A DNA stretch of 64,000 nt from Brevirhabdus sp. (GCA_024637315.1 JAGXFH010000060.1:22097-86096), one strand, 5' to 3'. Shown: positions 37,454 through 47,395, counted from the stretch's first letter. Translations and numbers: made by a program. Notes: a model not told the origin generated them from the sequence alone.

Positions 37454-37532
37454 GCTGCCTTGCCGCAATGTGCCACTGATCGCTCGATTCCAACTATGTG
37501 CGAGATTTCGCCCAAGATGTAAAAATGTTCAC

Positions 37533-37552
37533 GAATAAGTGTTCATTTATTC
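37533..37552. promoter_or_regulatory. Dyad symmetry GAATAA-N8-TTATTC, candidate operator
   Basis: Exact inverted repeat GAATAA (37533-37538) and TTATTC (37547-37552) in a markedly AT-rich spacer. TGTTCA occurs at 37526 and 37540, and TGTTCT at 37569. It lies about 33 bases before the AGGGGG of the 46-residue gene. It may be a regulator site for that gene; no known family operator was recognised. Confidence 0.35.
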
Positions 37553-37599
37553 AGCAACTGACATAAGATGTTCTCAGGAAACTTAGGGGGATGGGTTTC

Positions 37600-37740
37600 A
37601 TGATCCGAACGATACTGTTGGGAAGTTGCGTTTCAGTTCAGGGTATTTTCGTACGAACTCTTGAAGATGGAAAAATTGTCGTCCGCGTAGGCGACAGGGT
37701 TTATCAAGGTCGGCCGGTTGCTGATCTGACAGCTGCTTAG
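37600..37740 (+). CDS. Small protein of 46 residues
   Basis: Begins MIRTILLGSCVSVQGIFVRT and ends VADLTAA, with GKIVVRVGDRVYQGRPV in between; a compact beta-rich sequence without a signal peptide or membrane segment. AGGGGG lies nine bases before this ATG; an earlier in-frame ATG at 37591 directly abuts it. The stop is 11 bases before a strong terminator, which supports a real transcription unit. I recall similar short proteins in Rhodobacteraceae next to infB, but could not check. No function can be given. Confidence 0.65.
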   Translation: MIRTILLGSCVSVQGIFVRTLEDGKIVVRVGDRVYQGRPVADLTAA

Positions 37741-37751
37741 AACGCCAACAT

Positions 37752-37793
37752 AAAAAAACCGGGCGGATGGAGAACCATCCGCCCGGTTTTTTT
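37752..37793. terminator. Bidirectional intrinsic terminator between the small gene and infB
   Basis: AAAAAAACCGGGCGGATGG (37752-37770) and its exact complement (37775-37793) flank an AGAA loop. A 12-bp GC-rich stem is bordered by seven A and seven T, so it can end transcription from both sides: the small gene on the plus strand and the rimP-infB operon on the minus strand. Confidence 0.95.
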
Positions 37794-37809
37794 GTTCCTG
37801 ATCTGACGA

Positions 37810-40311
37810 TCAGCTCAGCTTGCGTTCGATCTCTTCGCGCTCGAAAATCTCGATGACGTCATTGGGGCGAACATCATCGTAATTCTCGAAAGCCATGCCG
37901 CATTCCTGGCCCGACTGTACCTCTGCAACTTCGTCCTTGAATCGCTTCAGCGTCTTCAGCGTGCCTTCGTGAATCACGACATCGTCGCGAAGCAGGCGAA
38001 CACCGGCTGACCGCCGCGCGACGCCCTCGGTAACCAGACAACCGGCGACCTTGCCAACGTTCGAGACCTTGAAGACCTCCTTGATCTTGGCGTAGCCAAT
38101 GAAGGTTTCCCGAACTTCGGCCGACAGAAGGCCCGAGGCCGCAGCTTTCACATCGTCCACAAGATCGTAGATGACGGAATAATAGCGGATCTCGACGCCC
38201 TTCTGGTTGGCAACGTTGCGGGCAGTCGCATTCGCGCGGACGTTGAACCCTATGACCGGAGCGCCGGACGCCTCGGCCAGTCCGATATCGGATTCGGTGA
38301 TCGCGCCGACGCCGTAATGCAGGACGCGCACGCGAACCTCTTCGTTGCCAATCTTTTCCATGGCCTGAACGATGGCTTCCGCGGAGCCCTGCACGTCAGC
38401 CTTGACGATGATCGGCACCTCGGCGACGGTTTCATCCGCCTTGGCCTTCGCCATCATCTGTTCCAACGACGTTGCGGCGCCCGCGGCTGCGCGCCGATCC
38501 TTGGCCGCCTGTTCGCGGTAATTGGCGATTTCACGCGCTTGCGCCTCGGTCTCGACAACGTTCAGCACGTCACCGGCTTCCGGCGTCCCGTTCAACCCCA
38601 GAACCTCGACTGGAACCGAAGGGCCGGCCACTTCAATCCGGTCGCCCTTGTCGTTGATCAACGCGCGCACCTTGCCCCACTGTTCGCCCACGACGAAGAT
38701 ATCGCCTTGGCGCAGCGTACCGTTCTGAACCAGAACGGTGGCGACGGGGCCGCGGCCCACGTCGAGTTGAGCCTCGATCACCGCACCTTGCGCCGCCCGA
38801 TCGGGATTGGCCTTCAGGTCAAGCAATTCGGCCTGCAGCGCAATATTTTCCAGAAGCTGGTCCAGCCCGGTACCGTTGATCGCGGACACTTCCACGTCCA
38901 GAACATCGCCTGACATCTTCTCGACCACCACTTCGTGCTGCAGCAGATCGGTGCGCACCTTGTTCGGGTTGGCCCCCGGCCGGTCGATCTTGTTGATCGC
39001 CACGATCATCGGCACCCCGGCCGCCTTGGCGTGATTGATCGCTTCGACAGTCTGCGGCATCACGGCGTCGTCCGCAGCAACAACCAGAACGACGATATCC
39101 GTCACTTGCGCGCCGCGGGCCCGCATCGAGGTAAAGGCCGCATGGCCGGGCGTATCCAGGAAGGTCATCAACGCGCCCTTGTCGGTCTTTACCTGATAGG
39201 CACCGATATGCTGCGTGATTCCGCCTGCTTCACCAGCCACGACTTTGGCATTGCGGATCGCATCAAGCAGCGAGGTCTTTCCGTGGTCGACATGGCCCAT
39301 CACGGTAATGACCGGCGGTCGGGTTTTGAGGTCTTTGTCCTTGTCTTCGACGGTGTCGATAACCTGCTCCACATCCGAATCCGAGACGCGAACGATCTTG
39401 TGGCCGAACTCTTCGATGATCAGTTCTGCGATATCCGCGTCGATAACCTGATTCTGGGTGACCATCATGCCGTTCTGCATAAGCGCCTTGACCACATCGG
39501 CCACCCGCTCTGCCATCCGGTTGGCCAGTTCCTGCACCACGATGGTTTCCGGAACCTGTACATCCCGCACGACCTTTTCGCGTGCTTCATGCCCGCCCAT
39601 CGCCTTCTGACGCGCACGTTCCTGCTTGCGCTTCATCGCCGCCATCGACCGCTGACGACCGCCTTCGCCACCGGCCAGAGCCTGGTTGAGCGTCAGCTTA
39701 CCGGCCTTGCGGACATCGTCACGGGCGGCCTTGCCCTTGCCATCGCGGCTTTCGTCACGATCGCGATCGGGTTTGCGCGGGCCTGGAGTGGGCTTGGAGG
39801 TTGCGCGCTGCGCCGGAGGCTCTGCCGCCTCGGCGACTATGGCATCCGCAGACTTCTTGGTCCGATCCTCGGCTTCTTGTAGTTTACGCTCTTCTTCCTC
39901 GGCCTTGAGCCGTGCGCGCTCGTCGCGCTCCTGCTCTTCGCGCTCCTTGGCTTCGATCTCGGCGCGCTTGCGCTCGCGATCTTCCTCGCGCTGGCGCTCC
40001 TCGGCCTGACGGGTCCGTTCGTCCTCGGCTTCGCGGGCCTTTGCAACCTGCAACGCCTTCAGACGACGCTCCATCTCGGCGTCGCTGATGCCTGCTGGAC
40101 GTTTCGCCGGATCGCTGTTCTGGACGGCCGCCGCGGCGGCGCCAGAAGGCTTGGCAAGGGCTGCTGCACCAGGCTTTGGAACGACAACGCGCTTGCGCTT
40201 CGTCTCAACAACAACGCTCTTCGTCCGGCCGTGGCTGAAGCTTTGCTTCACCTGACCCGGACGAGACCCGCCGCGCAGGCCCAGAGGTTTTTTGCTGTCA
40301 CTATCGCTCAT
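37810..40311 (-). CDS. infB: Translation initiation factor IF-2
   Basis: GTPase that places fMet-tRNA on the 30S subunit and promotes subunit joining. The 833 residues have an N-terminal basic domain ([18 protein letters not shown] near 29), a long charged Glu/Arg coiled region (about 80-165), an IF2-N-like part, the G domain ([17 protein letters not shown] near 337, DTPGHAAF near 385, [10 protein letters not shown] near 440), and domains II to IV ending [11 protein letters not shown]. It is the last gene of rimP-nusA-ylxR-infB; its ATG overlaps the ylxR stop by one base (TAATG). Confidence 0.98.
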   Translation of the reverse strand: MSDSDSKKPLGLRGGSRPGQVKQSFSHGRTKSVVVETKRKRVVVPKPGAAALAKPSGAAAAAVQNSDPAKRPAGISDAEMERRLKALQVAKAREAEDERTRQAEERQREEDRERKRAEIEAKEREEQERDERARLKAEEEERKLQEAEDRTKKSADAIVAEAAEPPAQRATSKPTPGPRKPDRDRDESRDGKGKAARDDVRKAGKLTLNQALAGGEGGRQRSMAAMKRKQERARQKAMGGHEAREKVVRDVQVPETIVVQELANRMAERVADVVKALMQNGMMVTQNQVIDADIAELIIEEFGHKIVRVSDSDVEQVIDTVEDKDKDLKTRPPVITVMGHVDHGKTSLLDAIRNAKVVAGEAGGITQHIGAYQVKTDKGALMTFLDTPGHAAFTSMRARGAQVTDIVVLVVAADDAVMPQTVEAINHAKAAGVPMIVAINKIDRPGANPNKVRTDLLQHEVVVEKMSGDVLDVEVSAINGTGLDQLLENIALQAELLDLKANPDRAAQGAVIEAQLDVGRGPVATVLVQNGTLRQGDIFVVGEQWGKVRALINDKGDRIEVAGPSVPVEVLGLNGTPEAGDVLNVVETEAQAREIANYREQAAKDRRAAAGAATSLEQMMAKAKADETVAEVPIIVKADVQGSAEAIVQAMEKIGNEEVRVRVLHYGVGAITESDIGLAEASGAPVIGFNVRANATARNVANQKGVEIRYYSVIYDLVDDVKAAASGLLSAEVRETFIGYAKIKEVFKVSNVGKVAGCLVTEGVARRSAGVRLLRDDVVIHEGTLKTLKRFKDEVAEVQSGQECGMAFENYDDVRPNDVIEIFEREEIERKLS

Positions 40312-40937
40312 TACGTCGTCTTACCCTTTCCGGTGGATTTTCCACCGCCATTTCCGCGAAGGCCCAAGAGCCGCGTGGCTTCCTCTACAACACGTATGCT
40401 GAGTCCGCCAGCCGCGAGCGCGCCATGTATCACACTTTCCCGCCCGAAAGCCAAACCCATTTCCGACGAGGTCAAAACGCCGAACCAACGGCCACCCTCG
40501 GGCGTCCACAACTTCCCCTTGCCGCGCTCCGAGCCATCGGAGGCCTGGAACAGGACCTTGGCCTTGCCATCGGCCAGCCAGCCCTTGACCTTCTCGAAAC
40601 CCGCCACCGCACGACCGCTCTTGCGTGCCAATGCGATCAGATCAACCACGTGCCGCGCCAGCTGGCGCTCGACCTGATCAACGAGGCCCTCGGGCACGGT
40701 CACCGGCTGCTTGGCGCTGCGGGCAAACAGGCCCTTGGTTGTGGCCTTTTCCAAAGCGCCCCGATCCGCGGAAACCCAGATGCCGCGACCCGGTAGCTTT
40801 TCCAGCACGTCCGGCACAATCTGCGCCTCTGGACCTACCACGAAGCGGATCAGTCCAGTTTTCGGCTGAACCTCGCCGGTGACGATGCACTTGCGTTCGG
40901 GATCGTCCCGGTCTTTTGCTTTGCCACCGCGCGACAT
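40311..40937 (-). CDS. YlxR domain RNA-binding protein with L7Ae-like C-terminal part
   Basis: A 208-residue protein with an N-terminal YlxR (DUF448) domain, seen in [18 protein letters not shown] near 15 and [19 protein letters not shown] near 48, followed by an L7Ae/L30e-type domain (about 90-190; [18 protein letters not shown]). Both parts are found in proteins acting near ribosomes and RNase P in other bacteria. The fixed position between nusA and infB is conserved across many bacteria. The tail ([14 protein letters not shown]) is basic and low in complexity. Confidence 0.9.
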   Translation of the reverse strand: MSRGGKAKDRDDPERKCIVTGEVQPKTGLIRFVVGPEAQIVPDVLEKLPGRGIWVSADRGALEKATTKGLFARSAKQPVTVPEGLVDQVERQLARHVVDLIALARKSGRAVAGFEKVKGWLADGKAKVLFQASDGSERGKGKLWTPEGGRWFGVLTSSEMGLAFGRESVIHGALAAGGLSIRVVEEATRLLGLRGNGGGKSTGKGKTT

Positions 40938-40959
40938 TCAGGATCTCCGAAGCCTGCGA

Positions 40960-42573
40960 TCAGGCTTCGGCCTCCTCTTCGGTTGTCTCTTCGGCCACTA
41001 CTTCGGGCTCAAGATCTGCCGGGTCAACCCAGCCCAGTTGAATCCGGGCCGTCATGACCAAATGTTGCGCCTCTTCAAGGCTGACGTCAAATTTCTCCAG
41101 AACGCCTTCGTCCTTCTTGCGTTCGCCGTTCTCGGTTGTCCAGCCGCCGGCCAGCTCCCAGTCGGCGCAGGTGGCGAAATCTTCCAGCGTTTTCACGCTG
41201 TCTTCGGCCAACGCCTCCAGCATTTGGGGAGTGAGCCCCTCGAATTCAACCAGGCTGTCTTCCACCCCCAACTCGCGGGCATGATCCAGCGCCTTCTTGT
41301 TCTGTGCTTCCAGATAGTCTCTGGCGCGGGCCTGCAGTTCGGCAGCCGTCCCCTCGTCGACACCGTCGATCACCAGAAGTTCATCCTGTTCGACATAGGC
41401 GACTTCCTCGAGCGAGGTGAAGCCTTCCGACACCAGAAGCTGGGCGAAGAATTCGTCAAGGTCCAGCGTGTCCATGAACAGCTTGGTCCGCTCGGCAAAC
41501 TCCGCCTGACGGCGCTCGCTTTCCTCGGCCTCGGTCATGATGTCGATGTCCAGCCCGGTCAACTGGCTGGCCAACCTGACGTTCTGGCCACGCCTGCCAA
41601 TCGCAAGCGACAGCTGTTCATCGGGGACCACAACCTCGATCCGGTTGGCTTCTTCGTCGATGACGACCTTGCTGACCTCGGCGGGCTGCAGAGCGTTCAC
41701 AAGGAATGTTGCCTGATCCTCGTTCCACGGAATGATGTCGATCTTCTCGCCCTGAAGCTCGTTCACCACGGCCTGCACGCGCGAACCGCGCATGCCGACG
41801 CAGGCGCCGACGGGGTCGATCGAGTTGTCATAGCTGATCACGGCGATCTTGGCGCGGCTGCCGGGGTCGCGAGCGACGGCCTTGATCTCGATGATGCCAT
41901 CGTAGATTTCCGGCACTTCCATCTTGAAAAGCTCGGCCATGAATTCCGGCGCGGTGCGCGACAGAAAAATCTGCGGGCCGCGCGGCTCGCGACGTACATC
42001 CTTGATATAACAGCGAATCCTGTCATTAGGGCGATAGCTTTCGCGGCCGATCTTTTCGTTGCGGCGCAGGATCGCCTCGCCACGGCCGATATCGACTATG
42101 ACGTTGCCGTATTCCTCACGCTTGACGACGCCGTTGATGATCGTACCAGCGCGGTCCTGAAATTCCTCGAACTGGCGGTCACGCTCGGCTTCGCGGACCT
42201 TTTGCAGGATCACCTGCTTGGCCGATTGCGCGGCGATGCGGCCCATCTCGACCGGCGGAACCTCTTCGCTGAACGTGTCGCCGACCTTGGGATCGTCGAG
42301 CAACTGCTTGGCCTGCTCGACGGTCATCTCGGCCTGGTAATTCTCCAGCGCATCATCCTCGACCACGGTGCGGACGCGGGTGAAGGTGGCGCGGCCGGTC
42401 TTGCGGTCGATCGACACGCGGATATCCATTTCCGAGCCGTAACGAGACTTTGCGGCGCGGGCGAGCGACTCTTCCATCGCCTCGACCACGAGGTTCGGAT
42501 CGATCATTTTCTCGCGGGCGACAGCCTCTGCGGTTTGCAGCAGTTCAAGCTGGTTTGCACTGGTAATAGCCAT
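40960..42573 (-). CDS. nusA: Transcription termination/antitermination factor NusA
   Basis: RNA polymerase-associated factor acting in pausing, termination and antitermination. The 537 residues comprise the N-terminal polymerase-binding domain ([17 protein letters not shown]), an S1 domain (about 135-200), two KH domains (about 200-350, with [19 protein letters not shown] and [16 protein letters not shown]), and two C-terminal helical acidic repeat units (about 365-500), followed by an acidic tail rich in Glu. ATG 42573 has GGAGG seven bases upstream; a TTG two codons earlier is less likely. It begins two bases after the rimP stop. Confidence 0.98.
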   Translation of the reverse strand: MAITSANQLELLQTAEAVAREKMIDPNLVVEAMEESLARAAKSRYGSEMDIRVSIDRKTGRATFTRVRTVVEDDALENYQAEMTVEQAKQLLDDPKVGDTFSEEVPPVEMGRIAAQSAKQVILQKVREAERDRQFEEFQDRAGTIINGVVKREEYGNVIVDIGRGEAILRRNEKIGRESYRPNDRIRCYIKDVRREPRGPQIFLSRTAPEFMAELFKMEVPEIYDGIIEIKAVARDPGSRAKIAVISYDNSIDPVGACVGMRGSRVQAVVNELQGEKIDIIPWNEDQATFLVNALQPAEVSKVVIDEEANRIEVVVPDEQLSLAIGRRGQNVRLASQLTGLDIDIMTEAEESERRQAEFAERTKLFMDTLDLDEFFAQLLVSEGFTSLEEVAYVEQDELLVIDGVDEGTAAELQARARDYLEAQNKKALDHARELGVEDSLVEFEGLTPQMLEALAEDSVKTLEDFATCADWELAGGWTTENGERKKDEGVLEKFDVSLEEAQHLVMTARIQLGWVDPADLEPEVVAEETTEEEAEA

Positions 42574-42575
42574 CC

Positions 42576-43148
42576 TCAATCCTCCTCGGATCCGGCATCG
42601 GTTTCAATCTCGTCGAATTGACTTTCGTCAACGATTCCAGAGGCTTTGCGTTGCCTCAGCATTTCCTTGATCAGCTCGTCGGTCAGGACAAGCTTGGCAT
42701 CCGAAAGCCAGTCGAACTTCAGCCCGACCGTGCCTTGCGGGACATTGATCAGCACCTCGCCATCCTCGACGCCCGCCAGTACACCCTTGAAGCGACGCTG
42801 GCCGTCGATCATCTCTGTCGTCTCGACCTTGGCCTCGTGTCCCTGCCAGTCGTCAAAATCCTTCAGCCGGGTCAGCGGGCGGTCGATGCCGGGGCTCGAC
42901 ACTTCCAGAGTATAGTTGTCGGCGATCGGATCTTCGACATCGAGGACCGCGGAAAGCGCCGTCGAGATCTGCGCGCATTCGTCCACGTCGATACCGCTGT
43001 CGGGGCGCTGCGCCATGATCTGCAATGTCTTGTATTCGCCGCCCATCAGCCGGACGCGCACCAGTTCGAACCCCATACCCTCGATAACGGGCTGGATGAT
43101 TTCGGCGAGGCGGCGATCAATCGCGGCTTTGGCGACCAGGTCAGACAT
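42576..43148 (-). CDS. rimP: Ribosome maturation factor RimP
   Basis: Needed for late assembly of the 30S subunit. The 190 residues have the two RimP domains: an N-terminal alpha/beta domain ([20 protein letters not shown] near 25, [11 protein letters not shown] near 52) with the hallmark [18 protein letters not shown] near 80, and a C-terminal SH3-like domain. The C-terminal tail is acidic. It is the first gene of the rimP-nusA-ylxR-infB operon. Its leader carries a promoter-like sequence and an intrinsic terminator (43217-43322). Confidence 0.96.
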   Translation of the reverse strand: MSDLVAKAAIDRRLAEIIQPVIEGMGFELVRVRLMGGEYKTLQIMAQRPDSGIDVDECAQISTALSAVLDVEDPIADNYTLEVSSPGIDRPLTRLKDFDDWQGHEAKVETTEMIDGQRRFKGVLAGVEDGEVLINVPQGTVGLKFDWLSDAKLVLTDELIKEMLRQRKASGIVDESQFDEIETDAGSEED

Positions 43149-43216
43149 CGAGATCTTTCACGTTTCCTTAAGACTTTGAACTTTCTGGAGCCCGCTTCCG
43201 TGAAGTCTTCAGACAC

Positions 43217-43239
43217 AAAAAAACGGGCGCGCGGCCCGT
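43217..43239 (-). terminator. Intrinsic terminator upstream of rimP
   Basis: Read on the minus strand, ACGGGC (43239-43234), a CGCGC loop and GCCCGT (43228-43223) are followed by a run of seven T (43223-43217). It points toward rimP, 69 bases before its ATG. It can end the CDGSH transcript, or act as an attenuator in the rimP leader. Confidence 0.85.
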
Positions 43240-43293
43240 GAAACTTTCCGGTGGAGCCTTGGGGGTGGAAGCCAACGCGCCGCTGTTGAGGGG

Positions 43294-43322
43294 GATATAG
43301 GCGGAACCGACCGAGTCTGCAA
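43294..43322 (-). promoter_or_regulatory. Promoter-like sequence before the rimP-leader terminator
   Basis: On the minus strand TTGCAG (43322-43317) is followed after exactly 17 bases by TATATC (43299-43294). Transcription would begin near 43287 and meet the terminator at 43217 after about 70 bases, giving either a terminated leader or a small RNA, with readthrough into rimP-nusA-infB. Confidence 0.5.
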
Positions 43323-43385
43323 GGGCCTATCCCATCCTGCGCCGAATCTGCGGCTACAGCGGCGCGGGTGAAGGCGATTCGCCGG

Positions 43386-44009
43386 TCAGTCCCCGCTCTT
43401 CCACCCCTTGTCCTTGTGCGTGCCGTCGCAATAGGGCTTGTTTCCCGACAGCCCGCAGCGGCAGAGCACGTATTTCTTGGGCGTTGCGCCTTCGCCCGCG
43501 CCGGGGCCGTCGATCTGCGGGCCGGTGATCCAGTAGGGGCCATCGCGCGAAACCTCGATCTCGGCACGGTTGGATATCCCGTGGGTTGGACCCGCCAGCG
43601 TCAGCGCGCCGGACGGACAGGCGGCAATCACCGCCCCGATCTCTGCGACAGAGCCGTTGTCGGGCTTAATCCATGGGCGTTCGGCGGAATTGAAAACGTC
43701 GGGCGCAATTCGCGCGCATTCGGCCGCGTGCGAGCAGATGCGCGGATTGAAACTCACCGTCACCTCGGCGCCTTCATAGGGGATCAGCCGATCGCGGCCA
43801 GCCGGTTCGCCGCCACGCGACTGAAAGCCGTTGGTCTTGTGCGAGCCATCGCAGAACGGCTTGTTCTTGCTGCCACCGCAGCGGCAAAGCGCCATCACCG
43901 GCTTGCAGTCCAGCATCTCGCCGCCCGCACCTTGCAAGCGTGTCACCCCCTTGACCACGAACGGCCCGTTTTCGCGTTCCTCGATGATGAGCGTGTGCGT
44001 TTCGGACAT
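43386..44009 (-). CDS. CDGSH iron-sulfur protein with two CDGSH motifs and a central ferredoxin-like domain
   Basis: A 207-residue protein. The first CDGSH-type 2Fe-2S motif, CRCGGSKNKPFCDGSH, is near residues 42-57. A middle domain with CSHAAECARIAPDVF and CPSGAL (about 92-137) fits a divergent 4Fe-4S mono-cluster (Fer4_19-like) fold. A second CDGSH motif, CRCGLSGNKPYCDGTH, is near 183-198. The role is probably redox or cluster handling; no substrate is known. It follows the prolyl iminopeptidase gene by 33 bases on the same strand. Confidence 0.88.
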   Translation of the reverse strand: MSETHTLIIEERENGPFVVKGVTRLQGAGGEMLDCKPVMALCRCGGSKNKPFCDGSHKTNGFQSRGGEPAGRDRLIPYEGAEVTVSFNPRICSHAAECARIAPDVFNSAERPWIKPDNGSVAEIGAVIAACPSGALTLAGPTHGISNRAEIEVSRDGPYWITGPQIDGPGAGEGATPKKYVLCRCGLSGNKPYCDGTHKDKGWKSGD

Positions 44010-44042
44010 TGGAAACCTTTCCGGATATCAAGGATTGCGGTG

Positions 44043-45023
44043 TCAGGCGCGATAGTGCCGCCCGAGCTTGTCGGTGATGCGCACCAGTTCGGCGCTGATC
44101 CCCGGCTCTGACAGCGCGTGGCCGGCACGCGGTATGATGCGCAGATCGGAAACCGGCCAGAGATCGTGCAGTCTCTGCGCCGAAACCGGCGGGCAGATCA
44201 TGTCATAGCGGCCCTGGACGATGGTGCCGGGAACCTGCGCGATCCTACTCATATCGCGCAGGATCTGGCCATCTTCCTCAAGAAATCCCGCATGGGTAAA
44301 ATAGTGATTCTCGAGCCGGGCAAAGGCGCGGGCGTAATCAGCGGGTGCATCGCCGCCGATGCCGTCGCTGTCGATCGAGGCCAAGGCGTTCTCCCAGACC
44401 GCCCAAGACCGGGCATAGCGGGTCTGTTCGGCCATATCCTTCGAGAACAGCCGCCGGTGATAGGCGGCGATCAGGTCGTCGCGCTCTTCCTCCGGGATGA
44501 TTTCAGTGAAGCGGACCCAAATGTCCGGCCAGAACCTGCCCGCACCGCCGCCATAAAACCAGTCGAGTTCCGCTTGGGTCATCAGGAACACGCCGCGCAA
44601 CACCAGATGACGGGCACGGGCGGGATGGGTCTGGGCGTAGATCAGCGCCAAGGTCGCGCCCCAGCTGCCGCCGAAAACGACCCAGGTTTCGATACCAAGC
44701 GTTTCACGGATCAGCTCGATATCGGCGACAAGATGCCATGTGGTATTGGCATCGATGCTGGCATGGGGTCGCGAGCGGCCGCAGCCGCGCTGATCGAACA
44801 GGATGATGCGGTACTGATTCGGGTTGAAATAGCGCCGCATCGCAGGGCTGCATCCGCCACCCGGCCCGCCATGCAGCACGATCACGGGCAAGCCGTCCGG
44901 GTTGCCGCATTGTTCGACATACACCCGGTGACCATCGCCGACATCCAGCATCCGCTGATCATAGGGGGTGATCTGCGGATAAAGGAACTGGGCTGCGCTC
45001 TTATGACCTTCGACCCTGTCCAT
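44043..45023 (-). CDS. pip: Prolyl iminopeptidase
   Basis: Alpha/beta-hydrolase of peptidase family S33 that removes N-terminal proline from peptides. The oxyanion motif [18 protein letters not shown] is near 49, [12 protein letters not shown] near 76, and the nucleophile elbow [10 protein letters not shown] near 117 provides the serine. The catalytic His lies in [12 protein letters not shown] near 300. The 326-residue length is typical. It faces away from ubiG across a 58-base spacer. The same general fold is used by other hydrolases, but this combination of motifs is specific for S33. Confidence 0.94.
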   Translation of the reverse strand: MDRVEGHKSAAQFLYPQITPYDQRMLDVGDGHRVYVEQCGNPDGLPVIVLHGGPGGGCSPAMRRYFNPNQYRIILFDQRGCGRSRPHASIDANTTWHLVADIELIRETLGIETWVVFGGSWGATLALIYAQTHPARARHLVLRGVFLMTQAELDWFYGGGAGRFWPDIWVRFTEIIPEEERDDLIAAYHRRLFSKDMAEQTRYARSWAVWENALASIDSDGIGGDAPADYARAFARLENHYFTHAGFLEEDGQILRDMSRIAQVPGTIVQGRYDMICPPVSAQRLHDLWPVSDLRIIPRAGHALSEPGISAELVRITDKLGRHYRA

Positions 45024-45081
45024 TTCGATCTATATAGACTGCCAAGAGCATTCCCGCCACGGGTCTTGGAAGGAAGTCAGC

Positions 45082-45828
45082 ATGCAAACCGCGACAAACA
45101 CTGTAGATCCCGCCGAGATCGAGAAATTTCAGGCGATGGCCGCCGAATGGTGGAACCCGAACGGCAAATTCAAGCCGCTGCATATGCTCAATCCCTGCCG
45201 GCTGGATTACATCTGCGCCCAAGTCGCGGCCGAGTTTGGCCGGGACCTGACCGGAACCCTGCCGTTCAAGGGCCTGCGGATCCTCGATATCGGCTGCGGA
45301 GGAGGTCTGTTGTCGGAACCGATGGCACGGCTGGGGGCCGAGGTCATGGGCGCGGACGCGGCAGAGCGGAACATTCCGGTCGCGCAGGTTCATGCGGCGG
45401 AATCTGGGCTCGAGATCGACTACCGCCACACCACCGCCGAGGCTTTGGCCGAGGCCGGCGAGCAGTTCGACGCGGTGCTGAACATGGAAGTGGTCGAGCA
45501 TGTGGCCGATCCGCTGGCCTACCTGACGGCCTGCCAGAAGTTGTTGAAACCGGGCGGGCTGATGGTCTGTTCGACGATCAACCGAAACCCGAAAAGTTTC
45601 ATGATGGCGATCGTCGGGGCGGAATTCGTGATGCGCTGGCTGCCGAAGGGAACGCATGACTGGTCAAAGTTCATCACCCCGGACGAGCTGTTCGATTTGC
45701 TGAAAAGCTGCGGATTAGAGCCTGTTGACCGCAAGGGTTTCGTGTTCAACCCGATCCAGTGGAGCTGGTCGCTGTCAGAGCGGGATCTTTCGGTGAATTA
45801 TGTCACGACAAGCGTCAAACCCGCTTAG
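45082..45828 (+). CDS. ubiG: Ubiquinone biosynthesis O-methyltransferase
   Basis: SAM-dependent enzyme for the two O-methylation steps of ubiquinone synthesis. The 248 residues show the diagnostic start [20 protein letters not shown] near 12, followed by the SAM motif [19 protein letters not shown] near 69, MEVVEHV near 134 and the family phrase [12 protein letters not shown] near 165. GGAAGGAAGT lies just upstream of the ATG. The 3' end overlaps the convergent marR-type gene by four bases. Confidence 0.97.
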   Translation: MQTATNTVDPAEIEKFQAMAAEWWNPNGKFKPLHMLNPCRLDYICAQVAAEFGRDLTGTLPFKGLRILDIGCGGGLLSEPMARLGAEVMGADAAERNIPVAQVHAAESGLEIDYRHTTAEALAEAGEQFDAVLNMEVVEHVADPLAYLTACQKLLKPGGLMVCSTINRNPKSFMMAIVGAEFVMRWLPKGTHDWSKFITPDELFDLLKSCGLEPVDRKGFVFNPIQWSWSLSERDLSVNYVTTSVKPA

Positions 45829-46268
45829 CGATCCTCTTGCAGCCGCGCGCGCAGGGCGCGCAGGACCGGCAGTGCGGCCCGGACCTTGTCACTTCCGATG
45901 GCCTCGACCGCTTCGCCGATCAGCGGCGCGATGGCGTGAATCGCAGCATCCCGCGCCTTCAGGCCAGCGGGGCTGATCGCCACGAATTTGCGCCGCGCAT
46001 CGTCCCAGTCGGGACGGATGTGGACGTGGCCGGCGCGTTCCAGCTTTGCCAGCGTATTGGTCATCGCGCCACGCGTCAGATTGAAACTGCGGGCCAGCTG
46101 CGCCGGGCTGCGTTCCCCCTGGGCGCGGGCCAGGTGGTTCAGGACCGAGAAGTGGCTGATCTGCATCCCCTTCGGCAGCGCCTTGGACAGCTGCGTGCGG
46201 GCCAGTTGGTCGACCATGAAGATCTCGCTGAACAGCGACACGGCAAGGGGGTCGCCGGCCTCGGTCAT
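45825..46268 (-). CDS. MarR family transcriptional regulator
   Basis: A 147-residue winged-helix protein. [21 protein letters not shown] near 38, [19 protein letters not shown] near 65 (recognition helix) and [18 protein letters not shown] (wing) give the MarR pattern. The effector and targets are unknown. Its ATG is adjacent to the stop of the nitrilase-family gene with one shared base, so grxC-nitrilase-marR form one transcript; regulation of its own operon is the simplest guess. Confidence 0.9.
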   Translation of the reverse strand: MTEAGDPLAVSLFSEIFMVDQLARTQLSKALPKGMQISHFSVLNHLARAQGERSPAQLARSFNLTRGAMTNTLAKLERAGHVHIRPDWDDARRKFVAISPAGLKARDAAIHAIAPLIGEAVEAIGSDKVRAALPVLRALRARLQEDR

Positions 46269-47101
46269 CAGGGGCCCTCGAACGGGCGGTCATGGGTCAG
46301 GGAGGGCACGCGGTTTCGGGCCGTCTCGACTTGCGAGAGATCGAGGTCGACCAGCGTTACGCCGGGGTCGGTTCCGGCATCCGCCATGACCTCTCCCCAA
46401 GGGGCGACGGCCATCGAATGGCCGTGGGTCTTGCGGGTCTTGTCGCCCTGCTGCCTGTGGGTGCCGGTCTGCGCCGGGGCAAGGACGAAACAACCGGTTT
46501 CGATGGCGCGGGCGCGCAACAGGGTTTCCCAATGCGCCTTACCGGTGGGCTGCGAGAAAGCGGCAGGAACGGTCAGGATGCGGGCGCCCTTCTGCGCCAG
46601 AGCGCGGTAGAGATAGGCAAAACGGATATCATAGCAGATCGTCAGACCGATCGTGGCGAAGTCGGTCTGCGACACCACCGCGCGGGTGCCGGGGCGATAC
46701 CCCTCCGATTCGCGATAGGTTTCTGCCTCCGAGACATTGACGTCGAACATATGGATCTTGTCGTATCGGGCGGTGATGTCACCGCGGGGCGAGATCAGGA
46801 ACGAACGGTTGGCAAAGCGGCCATCGGCATCGTGGGTCCTGAGACATAGCGAGCCGATCAGCAGCCAGACCTCATGCTCTTTCGCCTGCGCGCGCAGCGC
46901 CGCGAGGGTGATATCTTCGTCCTCATGCTGCAAGACCTTCTGCTGGTGGCTGCGCGAAGACGAAACACAGTTCGTGACCTCTGGCGTCAAGACGAATCTC
47001 GCGCCCGCCGCGGCTGCTTCGCGGACAAAGCCCTGCGTCACCGGCAAGTTGGCCGCCGGATCATCCGACGCGTTCAGCTGGAGGAGCGCCGCGCGTAGCA
47101 T
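46268..47101 (-). CDS. Carbon-nitrogen hydrolase (Nit1/deaminated glutathione amidase-like)
   Basis: A 277-residue nitrilase-superfamily amidase. The Glu-Lys-Cys triad fits E in VLTPEVTN near 40, K in YDKIHMFDV near 115 and C in ICYDIRFAYLYRAL near 155. HMFDV and the TPEVTN/S phrase are typical of the Nit1 branch, whose known members hydrolyse deaminated glutathione. Direct adjacency to glutaredoxin 3 (its ATG immediately follows the grxC stop) fits a glutathione-related role, which remains inference. Confidence 0.9.
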   Translation of the reverse strand: MLRAALLQLNASDDPAANLPVTQGFVREAAAAGARFVLTPEVTNCVSSSRSHQQKVLQHEDEDITLAALRAQAKEHEVWLLIGSLCLRTHDADGRFANRSFLISPRGDITARYDKIHMFDVNVSEAETYRESEGYRPGTRAVVSQTDFATIGLTICYDIRFAYLYRALAQKGARILTVPAAFSQPTGKAHWETLLRARAIETGCFVLAPAQTGTHRQQGDKTRKTHGHSMAVAPWGEVMADAGTDPGVTLVDLDLSQVETARNRVPSLTHDRPFEGP

Positions 47102-47359
47102 TTATCCGGCCAGCAGCGGGTCCAGTTTGCCCGCGCGATCGAGTGCGTTCATGTCGTCGAACCCGCCGATATGGGTGTTGCCGATGAAGATCTGCGGCAC
47201 TGTGCGGCTGCCCGGCGCGCGCTTCACCATCTCGGCCCTTTTCGCCGGGTCGCGCGAAACGTCGATTTCCGCGAAGGACGCGCCCTTCGCCGACAAGAGC
47301 CGCTTGGCGGCGTGGCAATAGCCGCAAAGCGGCGATGTGTAGATGTCGATTTTTGGCAC
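47102..47359 (-). CDS. grxC: Glutaredoxin 3
   Basis: Small thiol-disulfide oxidoreductase that uses glutathione. The active site is CGYC near residues 12-15 of an 85-residue protein, in place of the more common CPYC; the cis-proline lies in RTVPQIFIGNTHIGGFDD near 50, which also binds glutathione. I choose the GTG at 47359 (VPKIDIYTSP), since it gives the standard 85 residues and AGGGA lies upstream; ATG 47383 would add eight residues and has no ribosome site. It follows comF by 36 bases. Confidence 0.92.
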   Translation of the reverse strand: MPKIDIYTSPLCGYCHAAKRLLSAKGASFAEIDVSRDPAKRAEMVKRAPGSRTVPQIFIGNTHIGGFDDMNALDRAGKLDPLLAG

Positions 47360-47395
47360 AGTTTGAAATCCCTGTTCTGGCATGATTATAGGGAT

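Noticed and set aside
37526..37544. Two GTTC copies upstream of the 46-residue gene as a LexA box
   Set aside because: The spacing is ten bases, not the seven required for an alphaproteobacterial LexA operator.
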